Part shown: in pieces, positions 33,602 through 46,874 of the stretch | Layout of the letters: each line of letters starts with the position of its first letter | How positions within the stretch are numbered: position 1 is the first letter of the stretch | From: Sindora glabra | Taxonomy: Eukaryota; Streptophyta; Magnoliopsida; Fabales; Fabaceae | DNA length: 64,000 nt | Direction of reading: 5' to 3' | Assembly (NCBI GenBank): GCA_020226215.1 | Contig: CM035233.1 | Location: 54,831,751-54,895,750, forward strand | Position numbers and translations under genes: made by a program | Notes under the pieces: model-generated | What the model was told of the DNA's origin: nothing | Database searches by the model: none | The model's input: only the letters and a program-made list of their open reading frames with translations

Positions 33602-33871
33602 TTATGATTAATTATAGGTTATATTATGAGCTTGGGGCTTACTTGTCTTACGTCTAATGTTTGCAATATTAGAATCTTTATATTTATTAGGAGCATCATA
33701 TAAATAAAGTATCAGTGTTAAATCTTTTATTATATTTAATTAATATATCATTAAATTTTTTATTGTATTTAATCAATATATCATTTAATAATATATTCAA
33801 AATTTTCTCTTTGACTCTCTATAACCTTCTAATTCTCAGTTTTCTCCAAACTCTAATTACTTTTCATAACA
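33602..33871 (+). repeat. 3' LTR, part 2
   Basis: Resumes the LTR interrupted at 24531 and ends ...cataACA. It contains 'tcatataaataaa' and an internal 45 bp duplication of the 'tttattgtatttaatcaata' block. Confidence 0.6.
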
Positions 33872-34560
33872 TTATTCTATTTGTAGAATTCTAAATAATA
33901 ATAGGCATTTTGACGGAAAGTCATGTTAACGGGCACAACTATAAGCTAAGAGTTATTAAGACACCTTTTGGTTAATGTTAGAAGTATCGACAAACAGCTC
34001 GTTATATTGTTTAACAGTTAGAACTATTAATTAAGAGGTACAACATTTAGGACACCTGTTAAAATAATTTTTCATTTTATTAGAAAATATAAATATTCAC
34101 GACAACGTTTTGTTATCTAATTTCTTTTTATCTAGTCTTAAAATAGTTTGTACATATTACTATAATTTCATTTTATCTATTTTAATAATATATATAATTT
34201 TATATTTTAATTATTTCAAAATATTATATTTGAAATACAATAGGTCTTTTTAATTAATATTTCAATAAAATATTTTAACAAAAAGATTAACACAAACATA
34301 ACTTGATGATCACGCCAATGCCAATTTATGTGACTATTTTTATTTAATGATCATATTATTCTATCGACTCCTTAGCAGTGTAATAATACCTAATATTGTT
34401 TTGAAATCTTGTTCTCTTTTTGTCTTGAGTTTGAACTCAAGACCTTGTATGCATATGGTATTTGTTACTCTTGTTATCATAAAAAAAGTAATTTTAGTAC
34501 ATTATTCAAAGATAATTCTCTGTTGATAATTGCATTTGCTCTTTTATTAAAATAGATTTT
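33872..34560. other. Intergenic, possible SINE trace
   Basis: AT-rich. The minus strand of about 34400-34490 contains 'gtcttgagttcaaactcaag', which resembles an RNA polymerase III B-box. No matching A-box or poly tail is clear, so I do not call a SINE. Confidence 0.25.
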
Positions 34561-35127
34561 GATTATATTATTGATGCAGATATTTTTATTAAATGTATTA
34601 ATTAGGAGGAAGAATAAGTTACATACCCTATAAAAATAGCTTATAAAATGAATGATCTTAATTTGTAAATTTTATTAAAATTCATGGTGCAAATTTGATG
34701 TAAATCATTTAAATTTATTTGGTGTCAATGGATTGTCCTCTTTTTAATCTATTAATGATTAATGATATATGTGAGTATTCTTATTTAATGTACATATAGA
34801 AAGCAAGAGTAGGTTGCGTATAGCATTGAAAATTGCCTAAAATCATCTCTTAACCTTTAAATTTATTGAGATGGTGTGTATGTGTGTATGGAGTGTATCA
34901 AGTAAGAGTGAGATGAGTAAATTATAATCATTAAGTTTTGTATTAATTAATATTATATTAAAAGTTTTGAACATAACTATTATGGATGATATGGTCATTT
35001 AGAAAAGGTTATCTCACTTAATGTCTTGGCAATCTAGCTTGCATATAGGAATTAGTGTATTGTACTTCACCATGCATGCAAAAAACCTATATCATATTTG
35101 ATATAATGTAATTGAATAGAAAAAAAC

Positions 35128-35784
35128 GTGTTTGATAGATATTATGAAAATGATCATCATTCTTGAGAATATTATTCCATTAAATGGTAAAATTTCTGTC
35201 TTATAATAAAAATGATGGACTGACCATTTTATTATTTATGGAATAACTTTTTGACTATTCTTTATAATATTTTATTCAAATAGTTTAGTAATTATATTTA
35301 TAATAATAAAATCTAACATAATATATTTTTGCATTCTTTCTAAAAATTATTTAATATAAAAAATTTTGTGAATAAAAATCTTTATGCTTTTATTATATAA
35401 ATTTTTTTGTTAATTATAATTTTAATAATTAAATTTAAAATATAGTATTTCTTAACTGTTAATCATATCATATTTTTAATTTAACTTATATTATTATTTT
35501 ACTATAATTTTAATATGCACATTCGACAGTAAATTATATATATATTCAATTAATAATAAATAAAAAATGATAATATCATTATTTATATAAATATAATTTT
35601 AATTTCATACTTCCTTTTTATTTTTAAAAGTATTTTTGTCATTGACCTATTTTTTTCATTCTACTCTTATAATATTTATTATATTAAATATAATTACAAA
35701 ATGAAATATCCATTCCATTTTTAAGCATACCAAATATATATAATTATAAAATGATCATTATATTCCATTTCGAACACTACATTG
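35128..35784. mobile_element. AT-rich MITE-like insert in block B
   Basis: The left end 'gtgtttgatagatattatga' and the reverse-complemented right end 'gtgttcgaaatggaatataa' continue as a diverged inverted repeat that includes 'atgatcat'. It interrupts the block A/B homology, which supports an insertion. The target duplication is unclear. Confidence 0.55.
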
Positions 35785-36310
35785 TTGAATCTTTTTCACC
35801 ACCACGTGCGAATTAAAGTCGAAAATTGAAGGCACTGTTGCAGTGAGTTTGACGTTGCCTCCACATGTATAACGCATGGAGGGATTTATATGATCCTTGT
35901 TGCTCAAAGCTCTATATTTAATTAATTCCTAATTAACTTATTATGTTTGAAAGCCCAAAAAAGTTTTCCAGATTCGAGTTTTATCTCAAAGTGAGATATA
36001 TGCCTTTAAGCATGTTTAGTTCCAAACTTTAAACAATAACAAACTTCAAACATCCTATACATATTTCTCACTAAAGTGTAACATATTCAATCGAATAGAG
36101 GTCCCTTTTTTTTTCTCTTGAGAAAAGAAAGGAGTTTCCGAGAGAGTTAGGTATAGAAATTTTTTTTATTAAAACGATGAATCTTAATAAAAAAAATTCA
36201 ATAAACCTTAGAATAAAAATTATATCTCTATGCGAGAGAAAAAAAAAGAAAGGAAGATAAAGATCACATAATCACCATAACTTAAAACTTCCCCAAGCCT
36301 TTGGAACTAA

Positions 36311-36553
36311 GGATGTAAATAGGTTAAATCATATTAAGTTTTGCCCTAAATAAATTATGTTTACTTTCTAAATAATTAGCTTGAATCCGATTTATTAACT
36401 TATGTAAGGTTAAAAATTCAAGTTTATCTTGACTTATTAAAAAAGTTTAACTTGACTTAGTTACTTATTTAAAAACTTATTTATATAAATAAATTTTTAA
36501 ATTTACTAATAGGTTAAAGTTTTTTTAAAACTCAAAACTATCCAATAGCCTTT

Positions 36554-36595
<42 letters not shown>

Positions 36596-36838
36596 TAAAA
36601 TATTTATATTTATATATGTATAATATTTATATATTATTTATAAGTATACTAATAATTAAATAGATTGACTTGATAGGTCTACAAGCTAAACTTAAAAAAG
36701 ATAGACCTAACTCATTTTTCTAAATAAGCTTATTTATTAACTTTGACCTCATTTATTTAAATAAATATGTCAAATTAGGCTAAATCATAAGTAGATTAGG
36801 TTATAAGTTCTTGATAGGTTACTTGACCTACTTATGCC
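36311..36838. mobile_element. Non-autonomous DNA element related to 20151-20890
   Basis: The left end ggatgtaaataggttaaat and the reverse-complemented right end ggcataagtaggtcaagta form an imperfect inverted repeat. The interior holds repeated 'aggttaaa' and 'gacctaa' motifs. It lies in the long insert of block B. Confidence 0.55.
36557..36591. repeat. (TA)n microsatellite
   Basis: About 17 TA units. Confidence 0.9.
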
Positions 36839-37941
36839 ATATTTAGAATTATAAAACTTCCCATTAGAGTTGTTAAGACAAATTAATTCAACCCTACTAA
36901 ACTAATATAGCAAGTAAAATTATACGTCAAATTAGTCTCAAGTTGAGCTACTTTTTCACTAAGTTAGGCCAAGTTAAATTGCTATAGTTCCAATTCCAAT
37001 CCTAATTCCAAGTTAACTTTTACTAAGTAGTCAGATGAATTTTATAATTCATTATATTTTATTACAATTATTACATCATTTATTTGTTTATTGCTAATTT
37101 CACATTACTAGTTAATTAAAATTAAGTATTATTACTATTGTGATTATTATTATTATTATTGGATATAACTAAAATAGAAAGAAAATAAATCAAGGCACAA
37201 CAATTTTTAATATGAAAACCCCTAAAACATATATATGAGTATATCACTATTTTATTGTACTAATTATAATTTGTTACTCTAATTAATATATTTGTTTAGT
37301 TATAACAATCATTTTATGTATGTTTAGTTATAATAATTACTTTGTGTAATTATTTTTATTAGTTTTTATATTTTATGATGATAAATTTAATTTCTCACAT
37401 AGCCTATCCTTTTAATTTTATTGTAATTATTTATTTAAATCACTTTGTGTAATATATATTAATAATATTAAATATATAAACTCATTAATTTAATATTAAA
37501 TATTTTTAATTTTAATGTAATTACTTATTTTGATAAACTCATATAACATATGTTGATAATATTAAATGTATAAATTCATTAAATTTAATGTTAAAAATTT
37601 TATAATATTATTCATATATATAATTATAATATTATTTATTACCATAATTATAATTCTAATATATATTAAAATACACATAGTAATAAATTAATTATTTATT
37701 ATTTGCTAATATTATCATATTAATAACCTAACTCAATAATCTAACAGGCTAACATTTATCAATCTCAGTTATTTTATCAAATTGAAGTAACCGGTCTCAA
37801 TCTCTTACTAGTTCAAGCTAATTTATTGTCTTCTATACCAGTCCTAATTTTAAGTTAAATAAAATTATATCAGTTCTAAACTAAACTTTTAGACTTAACT
37901 CACTTTGACAACTCTACTTCCCATCCTCTAGTCTCACAAAG

Positions 37942-37942
<1 letters not shown>

Positions 37943-38008
<66 letters not shown>
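37943..38008. repeat. (TA)n microsatellite
   Basis: About 33 TA units, interrupting block B between 'tctcacaaagcc' and 'cgcacaaagtaa'. This is exactly where block A reads 'tctcacaaagtaag'. Confidence 0.95.
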
Positions 38009-38011
<3 letters not shown>

Positions 38012-38700
38012 GCACAAAGTAAACCCACAAACTCCCATTAATTGTCCATTTAAAAAAGCTTGTAAAGAATTCATAAGTTGATTCTCATCAAAGACTTGAA
38101 CTCTATGTTTGAATATAGTGAGAAAAAATATAAAAAGAAAATATATAGAATAAGGAGGTAAAAAAATACAAAAGTAATTTTTATTTTTCATTTAGATGTA
38201 TAAAAAAATATAAAAATGATAAAGATTTTAATTTTTATTTAATTTGATTAAAAAGTAAAAAAATAAATAGAGTAATTTGTTAGATAATAAAATTACTCTT
38301 ATTGAAAGTAAACAAAATTGTTTAATAAGCTTCATAAAAAGGTAATTTTGACATTTTAAAGTTTTCTAACCCTTATCTACACCAAATTAAAGAGAAAATA
38401 TTTAATTTTTTTATTCCCAAGATACTTTTTTTCTTTTCATTTTTCAGTTTTTATAACATTCAAACAATTAAAAAATTCATTTTTAATTTTTTCACATATT
38501 TTCTTTCCACATTTTTTTTGCATAAATCCAAACAAAAGGAAAGATTTACCGAATGAGGAAAAGACTTGGAGAAAAATTAAAATCATGTTAATTTTTACTT
38601 CTTTATTTTCATTTTTCCACTCATACCTTTTCACATGCAAGAAAGTCTAGAATTCTAACTATATCTAACATGTGAGAGGGTGTGAGTGAAGTAACATGAA

Positions 38701-39420
38701 CAAGAGGGTGGAAAGGATCTATCTACCCAAGAAAACTCAATAAAATTTGTTATGATCAAATTTTTTTATACATAAAATGTGTGTTGTATGGTGCTATACA
38801 TTATTGTGATAAAAAAATACAATTCAATAAGCAAAATTTATATTAAAATTACTGAGAATAAGACAATATTTTTATTTCGTTATTCATTCTTTCACTTCTT
38901 ATTGCCATTCGTGTTGTTAGCACCGTTAATGTGGTAGCAGCTACAACATGATGTCATTATTACACTATTGTCATTGCCATTAATGTGACGCTACTTTATC
39001 ATTAGAAATTAGGGATTGTAATAGGGCAAGGTAGGGATACATTGGGTATATATTGTCCTATGTCCTATCCATGCTCATCCTTGGTTGTAGGGTAATTTGG
39101 TGTCCCATCCTTGCTATCTGTAGAACAATGATGTGTCATGAAAAAATTTGAAAAAAATAAAAAAATATTTTTAAAAATAAAAAAACTTAAAATTTATATA
39201 TTTAAATTCACATATAATCAACACATAATATTGAACATAATGTAATAACATAGATATAAAATCATATATTATTTGTCCAATTAATCTTAAGCTAAAAAGA
39301 ACAAACACTAATAGAATTGATGATTTACCTTGATTGATAATCATACAACAAAATTGACATCTATTTTGATATGATGACACTTTTGAAATTAAACAAAAAC
39401 TTAAGACAATAGACAAGATC
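38701..39420. other. Intergenic, nothing firm
   Basis: AT-rich. A GC-richer patch at 39015-39110 with 'agggcaaggtagggata' resembles the subterminal part of a small DNA element, but no second end was found. Confidence 0.35.
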
Positions 39421-39429
39421 ACAATTGAT

Positions 39430-39690
39430 GTCTAAACCTTGTGCGGTAACTTAGAACATCAGTTTTATACTCAACTATTATCTAAAAATGCATTTCAAAA
39501 GCCTATTGGAAACTATAAAAGTATAATATGTTGGTTTAGCAAACAATTGTCTTCTAAAAGTTATTTTAAAAGTCTTGTTAGAAACTATTAAAGTATAAGA
39601 CATCAATCCTAGTTAACAACTATTGTGTAAAAGTTAATCTTGTTGGAAACTATAAAAGCATACAACATCAATTTTATTTAATAATTGACA
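39430..39690. repeat. Short tandem repeat, about 70 bp unit
   Basis: Three to four degenerate units of 'ttggaaactataaaagtata', 'gacatcaat', 'tta..caactattgt'. They resemble the half-units of the array at 45.1-45.8 kb (aacttaagacatcagtttta), so the two may be subterminal repeats of the same transposon family. Confidence 0.5.
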
Positions 39691-40150
39691 TTTATTTTTT
39701 TTCCTTATAAATCCTTACTCTAGCTTTATTTTTCCATATGAACTCTTCTAACATTTCTCTAATATGCTCTTAAGTATGACGAGTTTGATATATAATGTTA
39801 TTATTGATCTTTTACTTTACTTTCATTGAGAGAGTGTAGAATGATTTCTCTCTCATTGTATACTCTCTCATTTCACGAGGAATAAAAGAGGAATAGAAGA
39901 GTTAATGAATGATTATTGTTGCTGATTTCTCATTCCACTTTTATTGGGAAAGTGTACAATAGGAGAAATTTACCCTTCAATTGTCTCTCATAGTATACTT
40001 TCTCATTTCTTGATTTCTCCATTTTCTATAAGCTCTTGATAATTCTTTTATTTTAATGTAAAAATTGACATGTTAGTTTCTTTATATTTTATGTCAAGCA
40101 TTGATAGACATAGAGCAATAAGCATGCTTATTTTCACACTAAAACACAAG

Positions 40151-40306
40151 AGGGAAATTCTAAGGTGCCTCAAAGTTTCTAAACCTTGGGTGGTGTGGTA
40201 CAATCTCATCAATTGGATGAAATTACCTAAATCTTTGGTAATCTCATCCAATGGACAAAATTATACCAGGGTTTAGAAACCCCTGGGGGTACTGTAGTCT
40301 TCCCCT
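40151..40306. mobile_element. hAT-type MITE, copy D
   Basis: 156 bp with a perfect 8 bp target duplication, aacacaag (40143-40150 and 40307-40314). The ends agggaaattctaaggtgcc and, reverse-complemented, aggggaagactacagtacc are imperfect inverted repeats. The internal 'tttctaaaccttgggtggtg' and 'aatctcatccaatgg' are shared with copies A-C. Confidence 0.88.
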
Positions 40307-40319
40307 AACACAAGAACAT

Positions 40320-41824
40320 TGAGAGGTTCATAGCAAATAAAGCAATTAAGTATCTCAAAGTTAATAGATACAAATTGATTTAATCAAACACCTCAAAAGC
40401 CATTAAGCAATATGGCGGAATTATGAGCAGATGATAATCATTTTCCCTTTTTGTAAGGATGCCATGTATATTTATCGTAAATGTAAAGTCTGTTATTCAT
40501 TGTATATAATTATATATAATAGTCTTTTTATTATATATATGTTCATGTATTGAAAATAAATAAGTGGAAAAATATATATTAGTAATATATTATCTCCTTT
40601 CTCATTTTTATTTTAGTTACATTTAATTTATTATTGTTCTGTTTAATTCTATGGTAAGAATAAAAGAAATCTATTTTATTGAAAAAGACATTTATCCTTT
40701 TTCATTTATGATCATGCATTAATATGGAAACAAGTAAAATGGAAGAATACATGCTCATAATATATTATCTCAGTTCTTATTTTTTGTTTCATTTACATAT
40801 AATTTGTTGTTATTTTATTTAATTCTAAAAGGAAAAGAAATTTATTTTTTTTAAATTAATCTAGTATACCATTGATTTTTTTTGTTGTAATTAACGTTAA
40901 ACATTGCTTAATAGAACAATATTGTTGTATTAAAGATAATAATAGGTGTTCCAAATTAATGTGTATTATAAATTTTAGATTTGATGTCATGTAGGAAACT
41001 ATGTGGAAGATTAGGCCATAGATGTGAATTGAAAATGAAAAAAATAAAGCATAGTGTGATTTAAAAGTAAAAAGAGTAAAGCATGCCATTATTTGCAAAT
41101 TTCATTTCGAAGTTCCTCCAACCTTAAAATAATTCTCTATTCAATGACTTATGTTTTCCTTCTAACTTTAAGATGATTCTCTTTAGTTGTATTTTTGCTC
41201 ACTAATTATTTTATAGGATTGAAGGCTTAGTTAACCTATGCCTAAATATATGAGATTTAGCATGTCCTAAAAAAATGCAGAACATAAATATGATGATTTT
41301 TTTTTATATTTATTTTTGCAATTTAGTATTTAGTTTCCAAGTTGATCCTATTTTATTGCCTATCATTTTAATGCAATTTTTATAGGTTAGCACAGGTAAC
41401 AAATTTGATTTCATTCATCTTCTTTGGTATTCTTTTACATTATCTACTATTTATTCATATAAAAATGTGTAATACACCAATTTTTCATGAATGCTCATTT
41501 TATATACATGTATTGTATTCAAAAAGCTTTTTTTTTTTTAGTGTAAAACTCATATATTAAGTAATGGATATCAACATAGATTTAGTAAAGCACCCATCTT
41601 TGATTGTGATACTATGTACAAACTTTTACTTTGTTCAATTTTTTATTATTTAGTTTATTCTTTAAAGTTATTTAAATTGAAATTATTTAGAGTAATGGGA
41701 GATGTAAACTTTTTATATTTGGTTAGGAATATAAAGGAAATAGAGAGGATGGAGGAATGAGAAAAATGGGGATAGGGTTAGGGTTTAAAATGAAGGAGTA
41801 AAGAATTAGGGCTTGGGGCATAAG
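40320..41824. other. Intergenic, nothing recognised
   Basis: AT-rich spacer in front of the solo LTR. At 41770-41815 a short sequence (agggtttaaaatgaaggagt) is repeated just beyond the LTR near 44517. Confidence 0.5.
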
Positions 41825-43446
41825 TGTTACACCTTCCTTAATTATAAATAAATTAAAAATTATGATATAAAGAAGAATAGTTAAAACATTTGGTAAATTC
41901 AGATGAATTAAGAATTTTATGTGTGAAATATGGAATTAAATGGAACTAATAAAAATAAGAATATGAGAATATGATTTGAGTGAAATTTTAATGGAGAAAT
42001 TTTATTAGAATCCTAAGGTATAAGATTATACATTAATATAAGTGAGTATATAAGTATGGAAGATGATTAGGAATGATTTTTCAAAAATGCCCTTAGGGCT
42101 ATGTTTTTCTCTCATCTCAGTCAAACCCCCATTTTCCTCTCATTTCTCCCCTCTTTTTTGCATAACTCCCCCATTACTTCATCAATCAAGCAAGAGCAAC
42201 TTTAAATCTTCTTAAGTTATTTGTTTAATCAAGGTAAGAACATTACTTTCATTAAGAATCTTTCTAACTTCTTCTTGGTTGATAAAGGATTTAAGGTTTA
42301 TTTGATTTTATTAGATATTTTGAGCTTTGACTTAAGAATCCATGCCTTTAGATATGATTAAGGTTGAAGGATCATTAAACTAGCACTCTAGCATCTTTTT
42401 TCATATAAGGTAAGTAGGTAATCTAGCTAAATATATAGATTTTAAGGTTAGATGAAGATATAGATGAAATATAGGTGGATTGTGATTTTGCTTGAATTTA
42501 TTTATTTTGATGTTATGGAAGTAATAAATTATGGAGAGAGGTGATATGATATGTTAGATGAGTATATTGATGATTATATATTAAGATTTGGTGTGTAATA
42601 TATATGTTTATGAGGTATTTAAAGGTGGATGAAAAGTGATTTTTTTTGCAAAAAATTGAGATTTTCATGTGTAAATCGATTTATGAATTGATTATAAGAG
42701 TCTAGAGGCAAATTTGGGTTTTAGATCAAGTAACCAATCAATTTTAGGGGTCTAAGGTTTGACCAATCAATTCATGAATTGATTCCAAAGGTTCAGAAAT
42801 GAAATTGAGCTTCAGAATTGAGTGACCAATCAATTCTGAAGATCCAAAGGCAAAAAGTGGGTGGATGAATCAATTCATCGACTGCAGAAATTTTTTTAAC
42901 TTTAAAGGGGCATAACTTCTTTATATTATGTGTATTTTAAACAAACCACCTATAGTTTTAAAGGTAATTTTAAACGAAATTAATTTCAAATTAAAATCTT
43001 GTATATATTTTGAGATATCATCAAAAGAGTGGATAGAGATAAAAAACTTAGGATTTCAAAAGTAGACCTTTTACATCTATTTTCAAAAAGGCATAATATT
43101 TTTAAAACTAAGTCGATTTGGGCAAATGACCAGTATATAAAAAGCTAATTAAGTCTATTTTCATATGAAACAAGTTTTATAGAACTTATCTTTACAAATT
43201 TTGAGTTATTCATAAAAAATCACCTAAAGGTCATAGATAAGAAGACCGTATAGTGCTTTATGCTCCATCTATTTTATGTTTTCATAACTTAATAGCCACC
43301 ATGAGTATTTAGTCATTAAATATCAAAGACATAGTGATTCATGGTAATGTAAGATGATTGCATGAGTTAGATAATCGTTATAGAAAAAAGTAAAAGTTAT
43401 GTGTTATAATATATGATATGATGAACTTATTGCATTACTTATGGAA

Positions 43447-43534
<88 letters not shown>

Positions 43535-44505
43535 ATGTTAAAATATTTTTATGAATTAAGTACTATGATATATGTGAATGCTTGTAATTATAAAAGATGA
43601 CATAATAATGTTGATAAGTGTTGTAATGCACGTTAGAATTGAATTGTGATTACATTAAATAAAGCTTGAGCCCTAATATTTAAATTGAATTAAGAATCAT
43701 GCCATGAGTGGCATTAAAAGTGAGAAATATGATAGGGGTGATGCTATGAATGTTGGATGGGAAATTTCTAGTAATAAGGCAGGTAGGGCATAAGATTGAC
43801 CATAAAGGAACAAGGATGATATAGGCAGGTAAGGTATAAGGTTGGCCTAAGAGTCAGAAAGAGGATGAATGTATTTTATTTGCTATTGTCCATTCAATAA
43901 AATATGATTTTGAGTGCATTTATCATGAGTATTATTATATGATACATTGAAAATGAAATGACTATGTGTTAATCTCAGTGTTGATGGCTCTTGTTTACTA
44001 ATATACTTAATTGTGATATGATTTATTAAAGAAGGATAGTCTGATGAGTAAGTTATTGAAGATTATTGTTGTTTCTATAGATTATTCACTCACTGAGCCC
44101 CAAACTCACTTCTTTGTTTTTTATTTTATAGACATCAGGTTGAACCTCTACCTCCTCAAATTTAGAGTTTAGGGAGCTTATTGATAGTATTTTGGTAGCA
44201 TAGACTCATGTACATAGAAATATTTTAAGCCTCTTGATTGTCTTAGAATTGGATCAAGGGAATGTTGAACTGATTCCTTAAGAGTTAGTTAGACTCGCTT
44301 ATCCTCATTTTAGGAGGATTATAAGCATTCCTAACTTCCATATCTTTTGTCAAAACTTTGATGAATATTTTCTTTGAAATACTATTCTCTTTTATAAATG
44401 CATTAAAATTGGGTAAACCAGCATCAAGTTAATTGTTTACAAATAAGTTGGTGGAAACCAATAAAAGGATTCCATGCCGGTCATGATTAGGTTAGAGTTG
44501 TGACA
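41825..44505 (+). repeat. Probable solo LTR of a gypsy-type element, 2.7 kb
   Basis: Starts TGTTACACC and ends GAGTTGTGACA, with flanking pentamers ataag (41820-41824) and attag (44506-44510) matching at 4 of 5. There is no coding sequence. Typical features of large plant Ty3/gypsy LTRs are seen: a CT-rich leader-like stretch near 42110-42180, repeated 'gaccaatcaattc' segments at 42700-42850, and 'ttcactcactgagccc' near 44090. No internal region or second LTR adjoins it. Confidence 0.6.
43449..43534. repeat. (TA)n-(TG)n microsatellite
   Basis: About 32 TA units followed by 11 TG units, inside the solo LTR. Confidence 0.95.
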
Positions 44506-44986
44506 ATTAGAATAGGGTTAAGGTTTAGGATGAAGGAGTGATGAACTAAGAGCCGAGATCTAGATGGATGGACATATAACATCATTTATTTAAATAAACC
44601 GATGTAATATTATAAGTATTAGATATTGGTTTTTGAAATATAAATGACGTTTAATATTATTTCCTAAGATGATAGAAAAATAAATGATGTTGATTTTTTT
44701 TTTGTAATAAAAATTGACATTATTTTTATATTTTATGATAATTTACTAATCGATATTAAAACCATCTATACTATGATGCTCGATTACATGTCAGTCATTT
44801 CTGACATATAATCCCTAAATATCTAACATTAATCAATTATTTTATAGTAGCAAAAATTAAGATACATGATCAATAACACTTCACTATTTTTTTTATCTTT
44901 AATATCTTTGGCTTCACCATGTCATCGACTTTCTATTCTTTGCTTTCATCATCTTTTGCTTCACCATGTCATTAACCTTTTATTAC
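44506..44986. other. Possible decayed CACTA end
   Basis: A 'ctaacattaatcaattattt' segment followed by 'tatagtag' at about 44840-44856 resembles a reversed CACTA terminus lacking its last bases. No matching left end was found. Otherwise AT-rich, with 'gacat' and 'gatgt' motifs. Confidence 0.25.
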
Positions 44987-45089
44987 CACTACTACAAAAT
45001 TGGAATTCTATGTCTATGGATAGATGTCAGTGAAGGCAAAATTAATAAATATATTAATGCGGTGACATTTTTTGAAATTTTTGAGAAAC

Positions 45090-45800
45090 TTTAGACAATG
45101 ATTTTTTTTACTTAATTAATGTTATGATATATGACATTTGAAGATTGCTAGTAAAACAAAGAAACTTAAGACATCAGTTTTATAATTAATCGATGTCCAT
45201 TTGGATGCAATGACATTTTTGAAATTATCAGGAAACTTAAGATGATAGTTTTTTTGTTTAACCAATGTCATAATGTAAGCCATTTGAATGTTACTTAAAA
45301 AAATGAGAAAACTTAAGATTTTAGTTTTAAAATTAATTGATGTCAATTTAGATATGATATTTTTGAAATTATTAGGAAACTTATTACATTAAAATTTTTA
45401 CTTAACCAAGATCATAATATATAACATTTAAAGGTTATTGAAAAAATGAGAAAACTTAAGACATCAGCTTTAAAATTAAGTAGTGTTTATTTAGATACAG
45501 TGATATTTTTAAAGTTATTAAAAAATTTAAGATGTTAGTTTTTTACTTAACTAATGTCATAATATATAATATTTAAATGTTGCTAAGAAAATGAGGAAAT
45601 TTAAGACATTAATTTTAAAATTAGCTAATATTTATTTGAATGCAGTGACATTTTTAAAATTATCATGAAACTTAAGACATTAAATTTTTACTTGACCAAT
45701 GTTAAAATGCATGATATTTAAAGGTTATTGGGAAAATAATGAAACTTAAGATGTTGATTTTAGAATTAACTGACATTTAAAGATATTACAAAAGTTTAGT
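45090..45800. repeat. 145 bp tandem repeat, about 4-5 units
   Basis: The anchor aacttaag (or aatttaag) recurs at 45163, 45309, 45453, 45598 and 45743, giving a period of 144-146 bp. Each unit contains two half-units of about 72 bp. A partial extra unit recurs at 45925-46020. Confidence 0.85.
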
Positions 45801-46874
45801 AAAAACCCCAGATGTAGTGACATTTTTATGCTATATAAATAAAGAATATCTTTTTTTTTTCTCATTATCACCATCACTTTCCTTCTTATTTGTTCAATCT
45901 CAATGTCCCTCTTCATCTAGCTCCTCTTAAAGGTTGTTGGGAAAATAATGAAACTTAAGATATTGGTTTTAGAATTAACTGACATCTAAAGATGTTACAA
46001 AGTCTAGTAAAAACCTTAAATGTCTCCATCTAGCTCTTTTTGTAGAACCTTAAATGTCTCTTCATCCTCTACCACATGTTAGTGAGTATACTTATTCAAC
46101 CAATATTGAGGAAAAAGTAAATGCCTTAATATTTCAGATCATTGGTTCAAACCATAAGATGTATCATTATTGCTTTTATTTCTTAGATCTTTGCCTTTTT
46201 TATTTTTTTGATTTGATTATGTATGTTTTTTAAAAGATTTTTGTTGAATTTTTTGAATAAGTTTTAAGATTATATTTAAATATTAGATGCTTATTATATA
46301 TTTGATAAATATTGTAATAAAGACCAAAACTAGCTGAATAGTAATTATAAATTGGAAAAAATGAAAAAAAATCTATGAAAATGGTCATTTTTTGTAATTT
46401 CAAGAGGTAAATTGCCTTTGACTTTTATAGTTGGATAAATTTCAAATATTCAAATGAAATTAATATAAAAGTTACCCCAAATAGATAATTAAGCATAAAA
46501 GTATGATCTTTTTCAATTTTTAGCTCAAAATACACTTTTTAGTATGATGCTAAATTTATTCAATTTTGACTGTAAATATTCTAACAGCAAGATAAAAATC
46601 AATGTTAAAAAATATTTGGCAAACATTTCACATCGAATTTTTTACTCAAAATTAAGGTGAAATATTAAAAAAATATTATTTTTTAATAAAAAATAACATA
46701 ATAATCATTTTTCATGTCAGTTATATAACTAACAACATAACAACAAATATACAATGATGCATGATAAGACTTTAGTTTAGCATTAATGAAAAATTGATGT
46801 GCAAGCCACTAAACCCCTAAAACTAATAAGCTATTTTATAGTAATGTACACTTGATGCTTACAAGATATTAAAT

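Larger units (their letters stand above)
34570..38700 (+). repeat. Block B, paralogue of 15180-16800
   Basis: Colinear with block A in at least four places: 34570-34930 with 15180-15500 (shared 'tgtcaatg.at..tc.tctttttaat'); 35785-36090 with the promoter-like module; 38010-38090 with 16510-16580 (shared cccattaattgtccatttaa); 38640-38700 with 16680-16740. Block B is longer because of inserts at 35128-35784, 36090-37925 and about 38095-38630. It marks a segmental duplication of DUF247 upstream DNA; no coding part is left. Confidence 0.65.

Noticed and set aside
46090..46160. SINE suggested by 'ggttcaaacc'
   Set aside because: No convincing A-box at the right spacing and no tail.
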